From positions 1 to 64,000 of IMG/VR virus record IMGVR_UViG_3300047334_000093: a stretch of DNA of 64,000 bases; one strand, written 5' to 3'. This stretch comes from a virus. Below the pieces are notes generated by a model, which was given only the letters and a program-made list of their open reading frames with translations, did not search any database and was not told where the DNA came from. Positions 56,206-63,449 of the stretch are shown in pieces. Both the position numbers and the translations under genes were made by a program. Each line of letters begins with the position of its first letter. Position 1 is the first letter of the stretch.

Positions 56206-59079
56206 ATGAAAAAGATTGTTTCAGCCACGATTGCGGCAATACTCGGTGTCACGCCGGCTTATGCACAGTTCTCAGGTGGCGGCGGATCAGGAGGCGGCGG
56301 TGGCGCGACCATTCCGTCCGTGCCGACTACAACGCCGCTTACCGGCACGGGCTCGGCGGGCAGCGCGCAGGCCGCTACCGGAAGCATGGTGCTGCCTAAC
56401 GGCACAAGTGCAACCACGCAACCGGTCGGAACGAATACCGGCGCGGTGGCGACTACTGCGTTCGTCACCTCGGCTGTAGGGTCCGCAACGCCGGGCTCAA
56501 ACGTCAGCGCTTCAACTGCCACAACGACAGCCGGGAATACTGCGATCACGCTGGCAAACCGGTTCGGTCAGGTTTTCAACCCAAAAGATTACGGTTCTGT
56601 TGGCGACAACGGCGCAACCACACACACGGTCAACAGCAAATTGGGCGTCACGTCCTTGTCGGGACTTGCGGCAGTAAGCGGGTATTCGTGGGTTACAAAT
56701 CCAGTTTACGGGCTGACGTTTTCTCTCTCTAGTAATACGGCGCAGGGCGCGGCGGGGACCACCTTAGCTTATACCCCTATTGCTGCAAGCTCCAGTTATG
56801 CCCCGACCGGGGCAATAGCTGCGAGCTACAATTACGCTGCGAGTAGCAACGTTGTGTTGCCTGGCATGACAGTGAGCAATGGCAGCGGCACGTCCTGCAT
56901 TGCAGCCAACACAACTGTTTCGAGCGTCAATTCGGGAATTGACTTTTCTGTCTATACTCCATTTGCCAGCGCGGCGGGGCAACCGAAAATTAAATTACCA
57001 TTTGTTGGAGGATTGGCAATTGGGATGCCAATTTATACCACGGCTGGTGGTTCTACACCGATAGGGACTATCACCGCTATCAATTCTATGACATATTCAA
57101 CCGCTGCCGCTTCAGCGCTGAATGCCTCATATACTTACGATCAAAACGCTACCATGATGGTCGGTAGCGACATTGCGCCGGTTATAACGTTTTTTCAAAC
57201 TACTGGAGGCAGTAATACAGCTACTCTAAATGCTGGGAGCACACCTACTGTGGGGCAAATTATTGCTCCAACTATAGCGTTTTCTACAAGCGCACTATAC
57301 GGACTTTTGTATCCTCCAGGTACTACTATCACCAATATAAGCGGAACAACTATTACGACAAGCAACCCTGCAAATTTAACTTCTAATAGTGCTTATCAGC
57401 AAGTCTTTGCATTAAGCCCGCCATCCATCACCATTAGTGCAAATCTTAGCTCAGCGATTGCAGTAGGCACACAAATTTTCTTTGGGGGTGTTTCTCAGGT
57501 AGTGCTCAATCAGGCGACTGCATCAGCTTGCCCCGCAAATGCGGCTATAACTTATTCATATTCAACGGGATCGTCTGGAGCTGGCACTGTTGGCGGTCTT
57601 GATATGGATTGGTTAGGTATGCAAAGCGCCGTCATTGGCGCAGCCGCTAGTAATGGTCGCGTAGAAATACCTTCTGGTAATTATACAATGACACGTGGGG
57701 TAACAATACCAACCAACAGCACTAACATATCTATCAATGGGGCAGGTCGTCTATCTACAATATTAAATTATTCAAACGATGAGCCGCGCGGTGCATGTGG
57801 TCTAGGTTCCTATAATCAAATAAATCAATACGGTATTCAAACCGAATACAGTAATTTTAGTTTGTTTGGTCCTGGTGGATTTCTTGTGATTGGCGGTGAA
57901 ACTGCTCAAATGAATGGTTTGTGCATGAATACAGGTGACAACGCTACTGATATGGATATGCGCAGCTTTCATTCAGGTTTTAATATTACAGGCAACCATC
58001 AAAAACTAAACAAAATACAAACTTCATATAACTGGTATGGTATATATATTGATGCTTACAGCAACAACAATGGAGCGCAATATTTTGATTTAGCAGAATT
58101 ACAAGCAGATAATTTCTCAAACTTTGGTTTCCAATGGCAGTCAGGTCTTGATAGTGGGACAATGCAAAATGTTCATTTTGGAAGAACTCCTAGAGGCTTT
58201 TATAAAGAAGGCGCTCCCTATGGTCAAATTGCTGCTGGATGGTTAACTAATTACTCATTCAAATTTATTTCTTCAGAAGCTATTGGGAATGAAGCTATTT
58301 TTGGAGAAAATGGTAGTCCCCGTACTGGAGTGGGTGATCTTATAGATAATAATACGTTTATTTCCAGTAGTCTTTCGCTTAGTCCTAGCGCTGGTTTTAT
58401 TATGCCGACTTTAACATTAAACGCCCTTATTACTTCAGGAGAAATAAAAGAAAACGTGTTTTTAAATAGCGATATGGATGGTGGAGGACTTCAGGGAACA
58501 TTAACAGACGTCACAGAATTAGCTACCTGTGCCGTAATATGTGGTGGTGCATTCCCGTCAGTTTGGAATAATTCAACTATTGGTGAGAATATGTTCATAG
58601 GTGATCTTTCAGTAAATAATATGGTTACCAATCCAGGGCAACCTTACAATTCTATTTACAAATCATCAGCGCTTTCTGCGAATGGTATGCAAAAAAATAC
58701 TTTTGAATCATCAAGCCAATTTGGTGAATTTGCACCTATAGGTGTACCAGTTTCTCCTGGTATGATTATGCAATTCTATCCAGATTATGCGGGATCAGCT
58801 ACACAACCATACACTGCTGGTGGTGTTGTTATGGGCGTAGCTAATAGCGGGACTGGCTCGGGCTCAACATGGTCTCATGCAGGAACGGTCGCTGTTGTTC
58901 GCAAAGGTCACGCCTCTGTGAACTATACGAACGAAAGTAATAGCCCGATCCATGCTGTTGTGAGTTCGACTACACCCACTTCTGCTACCACATCGGCAGC
59001 ATCAGATGCTACTTCTGTCGTGGTCGGTGTTTGGGTGGGCAACAACAGCGGAGATATTTACGTCAATCCGTCGCCGTAA
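56206..59079 (+). CDS. Beta-helix tailspike with Sec signal, 957 aa
   Basis: ATG 56206 gives MKKIVSATIAAILGVTPAYA, cleaved before QFSGGGG. A poly-Gly linker and a neck precede the spike opening QVFNPKDYGSVGDNGATTHT and VGGLDMDWLGMQSAVIG. A long strand ladder (NISINGAGRLSTILNYSN; MNGLCMNTGDNATDMDMRSF) ends in a small domain. Its paralogue is at 49691. An earlier ATG at 56158 would overlap the preceding gene. Signal plus spike again suggests export or an unusual anchor domain. Confidence 0.75.
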   Translation: MKKIVSATIAAILGVTPAYAQFSGGGGSGGGGGATIPSVPTTTPLTGTGSAGSAQAATGSMVLPNGTSATTQPVGTNTGAVATTAFVTSAVGSATPGSNVSASTATTTAGNTAITLANRFGQVFNPKDYGSVGDNGATTHTVNSKLGVTSLSGLAAVSGYSWVTNPVYGLTFSLSSNTAQGAAGTTLAYTPIAASSSYAPTGAIAASYNYAASSNVVLPGMTVSNGSGTSCIAANTTVSSVNSGIDFSVYTPFASAAGQPKIKLPFVGGLAIGMPIYTTAGGSTPIGTITAINSMTYSTAAASALNASYTYDQNATMMVGSDIAPVITFFQTTGGSNTATLNAGSTPTVGQIIAPTIAFSTSALYGLLYPPGTTITNISGTTITTSNPANLTSNSAYQQVFALSPPSITISANLSSAIAVGTQIFFGGVSQVVLNQATASACPANAAITYSYSTGSSGAGTVGGLDMDWLGMQSAVIGAAASNGRVEIPSGNYTMTRGVTIPTNSTNISINGAGRLSTILNYSNDEPRGACGLGSYNQINQYGIQTEYSNFSLFGPGGFLVIGGETAQMNGLCMNTGDNATDMDMRSFHSGFNITGNHQKLNKIQTSYNWYGIYIDAYSNNNGAQYFDLAELQADNFSNFGFQWQSGLDSGTMQNVHFGRTPRGFYKEGAPYGQIAAGWLTNYSFKFISSEAIGNEAIFGENGSPRTGVGDLIDNNTFISSSLSLSPSAGFIMPTLTLNALITSGEIKENVFLNSDMDGGGLQGTLTDVTELATCAVICGGAFPSVWNNSTIGENMFIGDLSVNNMVTNPGQPYNSIYKSSALSANGMQKNTFESSSQFGEFAPIGVPVSPGMIMQFYPDYAGSATQPYTAGGVVMGVANSGTGSGSTWSHAGTVAVVRKGHASVNYTNESNSPIHAVVSSTTPTSATTSAASDATSVVVGVWVGNNSGDIYVNPSP

Positions 59080-59085
59080 CGTGCG

Positions 59086-59117
59086 CCGCCAAGATGATAC
59101 CACAATCAGCTTGGCGG
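59086..59117. terminator. Hairpin between converging operons (bidirectional terminator candidate)
   Basis: CCGCCAAG (59086-59093) and CTTGGCGG (59110-59117) pair over eight bases with a 16-nt loop, seven bases after the late block's last stop codon. There is no long U-run on either side, so it may be moderate or Rho-assisted. Confidence 0.45.
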
Positions 59118-59132
59118 GTGTCGCATCTAATT

Positions 59133-59579
59133 TCAAACGCCTGTGCTGCCGAACCCTCCCTCGCCGCGCTCGGTCTCGTCCAAGCTCGTTACCTCGTGCC
59201 ATGTTGCCCGCACGACAGGCGCGAGCACGGCTTGGGCGATCCGCATTCCGCGCTTTACGACAAACCAAGCGGCGCTGAAATTGGTCAGCATGACCATCAC
59301 TTCCCCGCGGTAGTCTTCATCAATCGTTCCGGGGCTGTTCGCGACGGTAACGCTGTCGTTAAACACTAGGCCGGACCGAGGTCGAATTTGCAGTTCGTAG
59401 CCTTTGGGAATTGCGATCTTCAAGCCGGTCGGGATTAACACGCGATCATCCGGCGAAATATGGTATTCGTCGTTGATCGCGGCGTACAGGTCCATACCCG
59501 CAGCGCCGGCAGTCGCGTAGCTCGGCAGCGGCAAGCCCTCGGCGTGCGGGAGGCGGACAACTTTGATGGGGATTGTCAT
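59133..59579 (-). CDS. dut: dUTPase
   Basis: From ATG 59579 the 148-aa protein carries all five dUTPase motifs: AGAAGMDLYA, RPRSGLVFND, NSPGTIDEDYRGEV with the catalytic Asp, RGMRIAQ and the C-terminal GEGGFGSTG P-loop-like segment. It hydrolyses dUTP to dUMP, limiting uracil in phage DNA. An earlier in-frame start at 59612 is less likely. It is the last gene of the leftward block. Confidence 0.95.
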   Translation of the reverse strand: MTIPIKVVRLPHAEGLPLPSYATAGAAGMDLYAAINDEYHISPDDRVLIPTGLKIAIPKGYELQIRPRSGLVFNDSVTVANSPGTIDEDYRGEVMVMLTNFSAAWFVVKRGMRIAQAVLAPVVRATWHEVTSLDETERGEGGFGSTGV

Positions 59580-59630
59580 GAATTTTCTTTCGGTTTGGGT
59601 CCGCGAAACCATCGATTGCAGACAGATTTA

Positions 59631-60698
59631 CTACTCCAAAGTCGAATAGTCGGCCGGTCTGGCCCACATTTCGTGCAAAGATTCCTGCTTTGGGGCCTGC
59701 GCGATTTTGAGACAGGGCGGCGAATACCAGACGCATTCCTTGTCGGTCGTAGTGCCGCCGGAATAGGTCAGCCGGCCGCGATTCCATTCGACCGCTTCCC
59801 ACTCGGGAAGGTCATAGTCGCCGCGATGACCGCAGAGCGCGATGCGAAGGTGCCCGTTCTCTCGCGCCCACTTTTCGACCTCATCGGCAACGGGAGAACC
59901 GCCGCCGTACAGCCGTTCGTAGGCCCGGTAAGGCGGGTCAAGAAAAATGGCCGTGTCATCCCCGCCAAAATGATTATTGAGGCAGCGCGACCAGTCGCCG
60001 TGGACGATGCGGACGCGCTCCAATCGGTCAGCGAGCTTGTGCAGCCAACGCCATGCCGTTCGGCCACCGGAGGTCAGCAGCGCGCCTTCGCCCATCCCGG
60101 CGTCACTGGCGTGCGGAACCTTCCCTATCGCCTGTACGCCCCTCCCGGCGGAGGTGGCGTGCGGAACCTGACCTATCGCCTGTACGCCCATCCCGGCGTT
60201 ACTGGCGTCGTCACCTTCCCTATCGCCTGTACGCCCCTCCCGGCGGAGGTGGCGTGCGGAACCTGACCTATCCCATTCACACCAGCCGGAGCCAATCCAG
60301 CAGCATTGTCCCCACAGCCACCAGCCCGCCACCTTGGCGTCACCCGGCCAGTCCGGGTCCTGCAATGCGCCACCGACGCGCTCCCGCTGCGCCATCAGCC
60401 ATCCGTGCCGCCCGCCAAGGTCAATATGCGACACGGGATAGTCGGCAGCTTCGGCAACGGCCGCCGGTTGATTTTTCACGGCCCGCCAGAAATTCGCAAT
60501 GAACCCGCTCGCATCGCATACGACCTCAAGCGCCGCAGGGCGCGGCGCGGCAAGCAACACGGCAGCCGAACCGCAGAACGGTTCAATGTATTGAGACGGA
60601 GACCCGAGCCGAGTCCAAACGTCGGCCGCAACTGACCGCTTCCCGCCGAAGTACGGAAAGGGTGCCAAAAGTGCCTCAGTTTTAGGCAAGGGAACCAT
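59631..60698 (-). CDS. D12-class (Dam-like) DNA adenine methyltransferase with a repeat insertion
   Basis: The protein begins MVPLPKTEALLAPFPYFGGK, the AdoMet-binding opening of Dam-type enzymes. It continues with QYIEPFCGSAAVLLA and ends with TAIFLDPPYRAY, the DPPY catalytic motif. An alternative GTG start at 60731 adds 11 residues. Between these, about residues 140-205, a Gly/Ala/Arg-rich stretch is encoded by 48-bp tandem repeats; this falls in the target-recognition region. Dam-like phage enzymes protect the genome or set GcrA/CcrM-type methylation signals. GC content is higher here than in the late block. Confidence 0.8.
   Translation of the reverse strand: MVPLPKTEALLAPFPYFGGKRSVAADVWTRLGSPSQYIEPFCGSAAVLLAAPRPAALEVVCDASGFIANFWRAVKNQPAAVAEAADYPVSHIDLGGRHGWLMAQRERVGGALQDPDWPGDAKVAGWWLWGQCCWIGSGWCEWDRSGSARHLRREGRTGDREGDDASNAGMGVQAIGQVPHATSAGRGVQAIGKVPHASDAGMGEGALLTSGGRTAWRWLHKLADRLERVRIVHGDWSRCLNNHFGGDDTAIFLDPPYRAYERLYGGGSPVADEVEKWARENGHLRIALCGHRGDYDLPEWEAVEWNRGRLTYSGGTTTDKECVWYSPPCLKIAQAPKQESLHEMWARPADYSTLE
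60091..60281 (-). repeat. Four ~48-bp repeats in the methyltransferase gene, one unit one base short
   Basis: Units at 60091-60138, 60139-60186, 60187-60233 and 60234-60281 alternate between two types. The third is 47 bp, which shifts the frame of the units on either side of it relative to each other. The frame stays open because both phases avoid stop codons. Confidence 0.9.
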
Positions 60699-60771
60699 CC
60701 ACCTCATTCGCCAGTCGCACGCACTCGGCACGTAGGCGCAACAGTAGGGAGATAGGATCGGTTTGGGTCAT
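60682..60771 (-). CDS. 29-aa peptide coupled to the methyltransferase
   Basis: ATG 60771 overlaps the previous stop by four bases and the frame ends TAA at 60682-60684, inside the methyltransferase start region. MTQTDPISLLLRLRAECVRL is a short helix. It may serve mainly to couple translation. Confidence 0.4.
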   Translation of the reverse strand: MTQTDPISLLLRLRAECVRLANEVDGSLA

Positions 60772-61217
60772 GCGGCAAATCGCTCCAGCACAATCAAGCC
60801 TCCTTTGGTCCGGCCGCATCGGTGCCAACCCGCCCGAATGAAGCAATAGCCTGGACAGGTGCCCCGCACTGCCTCCGCACGGACGTAGGTGTAATGCCTT
60901 TCACCAGGCCAGCAGTAATCAGCGATTGCGTCAGCCTGTCTGATAAGCTCACTGGCCTTGTGCGGACCTTCGTTTCGGAAGAAGGCGCAGTTGATGCCTT
61001 GCTGGCCGCTGGCGTCAATGAACCGTCGCCAGAGAAAAGCAGCGTCTGCTCTCTCGGTGCGCAAGACGATTTTTTCGCCGGGACCGCCGAAGAGAGTTCG
61101 CTTCCTACCGTCTTTATATCGGTAGCAGGAGTAATGTCTCTCGTAGAGACCGAGGCACGATGCATCGCCATCTTTCGTGAGATACCACAGAGCATCTGCC
61201 CTTGTTTCATCGGTCAT
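60768..61217 (-). CDS. Conserved phage protein of unknown function, 149 aa
   Basis: From ATG 61217 the product reads LWYLTKDGDASCLGLYERHY, then RTLFGGPGEKIVLRTERADA, GINCAFFRNEGPHKASELIR and TCPGYCFIRAGWHRCGRTKG. This is a hypothetical family I recognise from many phages and mobile elements (RNEG...PGYCF..AGW). No catalytic function is known. It overlaps both neighbours by four bases. Confidence 0.7.
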   Translation of the reverse strand: MTDETRADALWYLTKDGDASCLGLYERHYSCYRYKDGRKRTLFGGPGEKIVLRTERADAAFLWRRFIDASGQQGINCAFFRNEGPHKASELIRQADAIADYCWPGERHYTYVRAEAVRGTCPGYCFIRAGWHRCGRTKGGLIVLERFAA

Positions 61218-61477
61218 GGCTGCGGCATCCGTTCGGGGTTTCCACACGCACTGCACTTGCGCCACGTAACGGGCGATCCGAGGCCGATAGCATCCACGTT
61301 GAGTTCCCATCCGGTGGTTTCGCAATAGTGGCAGTTCTTTGCCGGTTCCTGCTGGGCCGGGCAATCGCACCATTCGCGACCGCAGTTCTGCGGGTAGCGG
61401 CACGGAATGCGCTCCATCACTACGCGCTTGTGTCGCTGGTCGCCGGAGCGCTCGGCTATGCGGTCCCAGGCGCTCAT
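61214..61477 (-). CDS. Small Cys-rich zinc-finger-like protein, 87 aa
   Basis: The start is ATG 61477. Cys pairs occur in RYPQNCGREWCDCPAQ, CHYCE and KCSACGNP, enough for two zinc sites. Such proteins often bind nucleic acid or partner proteins. It overlaps both neighbours by four bases. No named family. Confidence 0.55.
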   Translation of the reverse strand: MSAWDRIAERSGDQRHKRVVMERIPCRYPQNCGREWCDCPAQQEPAKNCHYCETTGWELNVDAIGLGSPVTWRKCSACGNPERMPQP

Positions 61478-61800
61478 TCTTCGCGTTCCAACAGCAACAG
61501 CGCATCTCGCACTTTCTGCAACGTGTCGGCGCGAGCGTCGTCCGGCGTGCAATCCTCTGGCGTTTCTCCCATGATGCACGACATCGCTTGAATCAGCGCA
61601 TCCCGAACCACGTCGGGCTTCGGAACCACGAGCAAGCCCTTTGTGTAAAGCATTCTTATTACCCGGATATCAACTTCGACCAACTGAGTATCGTCGTCGT
61701 CGGTGCTGCCGCTTAGGCGCTGAATGGCAATAGTCTCATCATTTCCGCCTCGGTCGACGTTGAAACTGCCGTCACTATACATGCGCGCATAACGGCGCAT
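61474..61800 (-). CDS. Acidic protein of unknown function, 108 aa
   Basis: ATG 61800 follows GAAGG at a usable distance. The acidic product (RYARMYSDGSFNVDRGGNDE; TLQKVRDALLLLEREE) has a short strand region and a long C-terminal helix. Its start lies only 22 bases after the stop of the TnpB-like gene. No family is recognised. Confidence 0.55.
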   Translation of the reverse strand: MRRYARMYSDGSFNVDRGGNDETIAIQRLSGSTDDDDTQLVEVDIRVIRMLYTKGLLVVPKPDVVRDALIQAMSCIMGETPEDCTPDDARADTLQKVRDALLLLEREE

Positions 61801-61822
61801 GGGGCCTTCGCGCTTATTGCTT

Positions 61823-63055
61823 TCACTCACGGGAAAACCCGCCAGCGACCGCAACATTCGAAGGTGGCCCGCCGTGACTAGACCGGACGGATGCCCGATC
61901 CCCGCCACGAACGGCAGAGCCTCGCTTTCGGCGGGTGTCCCCGCCCGGTTCGGGCAACGCTTGCCCTACCGCGCCGCTCAGAATCACCCGAGCGGCCGCC
62001 ACGTCGCGGTCAAGCACCGCGCCGCAGCCATCGCAGGCCCACGTCCGAACGGACAGGGCGAGCTTCCCGCCGACGTGGCCGCAGTCCGGGCAGACACCCG
62101 TGCTGCGCACGAAGCGGCCGTGGACATGCCACGACCGCCCCGCCCACGCGGCCTTGTAGCGCAGCACCCGAAGGAAGGTGCCCAGCCCGGCGTCGGCCAG
62201 CGAACCCGCCATGCGGGTGCGCATCAGGCCACGCAGGCTCAAATCTTCAATGGCAAAGCCGCTGTAGCTATCGACGAGCTTCCGCGTCGCCTTGTGCATC
62301 GCGTCTTTCCGGGCGTCTCCTACCGCCCTGTGTGTGCGGCCCAGCCGGGCTACGGTGCGCTTGCGGTTCACGCTGCCCTTGCGCCGCCGATCACGCTCTC
62401 GGTTCAGTCGCCGAAGCCGCTTGGCGGCCTTGCGGGCAAGACGTGGGTGCGCAATCCGCGTGCCGTCGCTCAGGGTCGCCAGGTGCAGCAACCCGCCGTC
62501 GATCCCCACCATGGGCAACGCCGGTTCGGCATAGACCTTCGGCGCAGCTTCAAACTGGATGGAAACATGCCAGCCATTTGGCTCTTGCGTCACGGCCACC
62601 TGCTTCATGTCCGCGCCAACCGGCAAAGCCATGCCGCGCACGCGCAGCCAGCCAATATTCGGCAGGCGAATACGGCCCGGTTCAACACGGACCTCGCGGC
62701 CAACAAACGAAAACGCATCGGACCTGTCGGCGTATTTCTTGAACCGAGGGAAGCCCCGCCGCGCGCTGCCCTTGCTCTTGGCGCAGTCGCGCAACGCGCG
62801 GTCAAGTTTCTGCACGGTCATCTGAGCGGCGCGATGCGGCAGTCCGGCAAGCCGTGGATCGGTTTTCAACAGCGCGGGCAGCTGCGCCGACATTTCGGCG
62901 TAGAAGACAAACTTGCCTTCGGCCTCGTAGCGGGCGGCGTTCTCGGCCACGAACAGGTTCCAGACTGCGCGGCACTGGCCGCCGATCCGCGCGACCGCTG
63001 CCAGCCCGCCGCCGTAGAGCTTGCCCTTCGTCGCCTGAATCACGGGACCGCTCAC
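61823..63055 (-). CDS. TnpB-family nuclease embedded in the leftward operon
   Basis: The GTG at 63055 overlaps the upstream stop as GTGA, which gives a 410-aa protein. It contains RuvC-I VGIDGG (Asp186), RuvC-II AIEDLSLRG (Glu270), a zinc finger with Cys322/325 and Cys341/344, and RuvC-III LDRDVAAAR (Asp351). These are the TnpB catalytic and zinc residues. The N-terminus differs from usual (ATKGKLYGGGLAAVARIGGQ where others have a YPT.EQ motif), and the C-terminal 50 residues are Gly/Arg-rich. No subterminal hairpin or TnpA is seen. Overlap with the gene before it and a 22-base gap to the next suggest a resident, possibly domesticated, gene. The coding GC is much higher than in the late block. 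Confidence 0.8.
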   Translation of the reverse strand: MSGPVIQATKGKLYGGGLAAVARIGGQCRAVWNLFVAENAARYEAEGKFVFYAEMSAQLPALLKTDPRLAGLPHRAAQMTVQKLDRALRDCAKSKGSARRGFPRFKKYADRSDAFSFVGREVRVEPGRIRLPNIGWLRVRGMALPVGADMKQVAVTQEPNGWHVSIQFEAAPKVYAEPALPMVGIDGGLLHLATLSDGTRIAHPRLARKAAKRLRRLNRERDRRRKGSVNRKRTVARLGRTHRAVGDARKDAMHKATRKLVDSYSGFAIEDLSLRGLMRTRMAGSLADAGLGTFLRVLRYKAAWAGRSWHVHGRFVRSTGVCPDCGHVGGKLALSVRTWACDGCGAVLDRDVAAARVILSGAVGQALPEPGGDTRRKRGSAVRGGDRASVRSSHGGPPSNVAVAGGFSRE

Positions 63056-63174
63056 GCGAATAGGTCCGCCAGCCGGAGGCGCCCATGCTGACCAATCAGG
63101 CACCGCGCGATGCGCTCGCCAACATCCTTCGACCCCCGCCGCCGCTGCCAGCATTTTAAATGGTGGGTTGTCAT
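63052..63174 (-). CDS. 40-aa leftward peptide linking two overlaps
   Basis: ATG 63174 overlaps the stop of the methyltransferase fragment and TGA 63052-63054 overlaps the GTG of the TnpB-family gene. The basic peptide reads MTTHHLKCWQRRRGSKDVGE, then RIARCLIGQHGRL. It looks like a normal small phage gene. Its intact coupling argues against simple transposon disruption. Confidence 0.55.
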   Translation of the reverse strand: MTTHHLKCWQRRRGSKDVGERIARCLIGQHGRLRLADLFA

Positions 63175-63263
63175 GACTTCCCCATTAAAGCTTCACGTTC
63201 CAAAATCGCATACCCGATCAATTGCGCGATTTGCGGGACGATGGTATTGCCCGTGGCTTCGGT
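63171..63263 (-). pseudogene. C-terminal fragment of a DNA cytosine-5 methyltransferase
   Basis: A 30-codon open stretch without a start reads TEATGNTIVPQIAQLIGYAI and ends normally. The GNxIVPQ...IG.AI pattern is the C-terminal motif X region of C5 methyltransferases (usually GNAVVPQVA). An in-frame TGA sits two codons upstream and the rest of the enzyme is absent. I read it as a remnant of a deleted methyltransferase gene whose stop overlap with the next gene survived. Confidence 0.6.
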
Positions 63264-63272
63264 TCAACATGC

Positions 63273-63449
63273 TTATTTTCCATTCCTCAAATCTGCCAAC
63301 GCCATCGTGAGATCAAGCGAGGCGCGCTTTAACGCCGCCGATTGGCGCCCGTATTCGACTTCACCACGATCGGTTCGCTTGCACGATTTTGCCAGTTTCT
63401 CAAAACGCTTTGCGTGAGAAAGCGCGGCCTGTAACGTCTCGTATTTCAT
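63273..63449 (-). CDS. 58-aa leftward peptide
   Basis: ATG 63449 overlaps the RecT stop by four bases. The basic helical product (MKYETLQAALSHAKRFEKLA; EYGRQSAALKRASLDLTMAL) has no recognised domain. It follows RecT in the recombination operon. Confidence 0.6.
   Translation of the reverse strand: MKYETLQAALSHAKRFEKLAKSCKRTDRGEVEYGRQSAALKRASLDLTMALADLRNGK

Noticed and set aside
59460-60266. 268-codon plus frame across the dUTPase and methylase genes
   Set aside because: Both minus genes have complete catalytic motifs, so the plus frame is a shadow of high-GC DNA.
61799-63091. 430-codon plus-strand frame opposite the TnpB-family gene
   Set aside because: It mirrors a high-GC gene. The minus frame has a full set of RuvC and zinc motifs and overlaps its neighbour; the plus frame has Arg/Ala/Pro-rich composition without domains.
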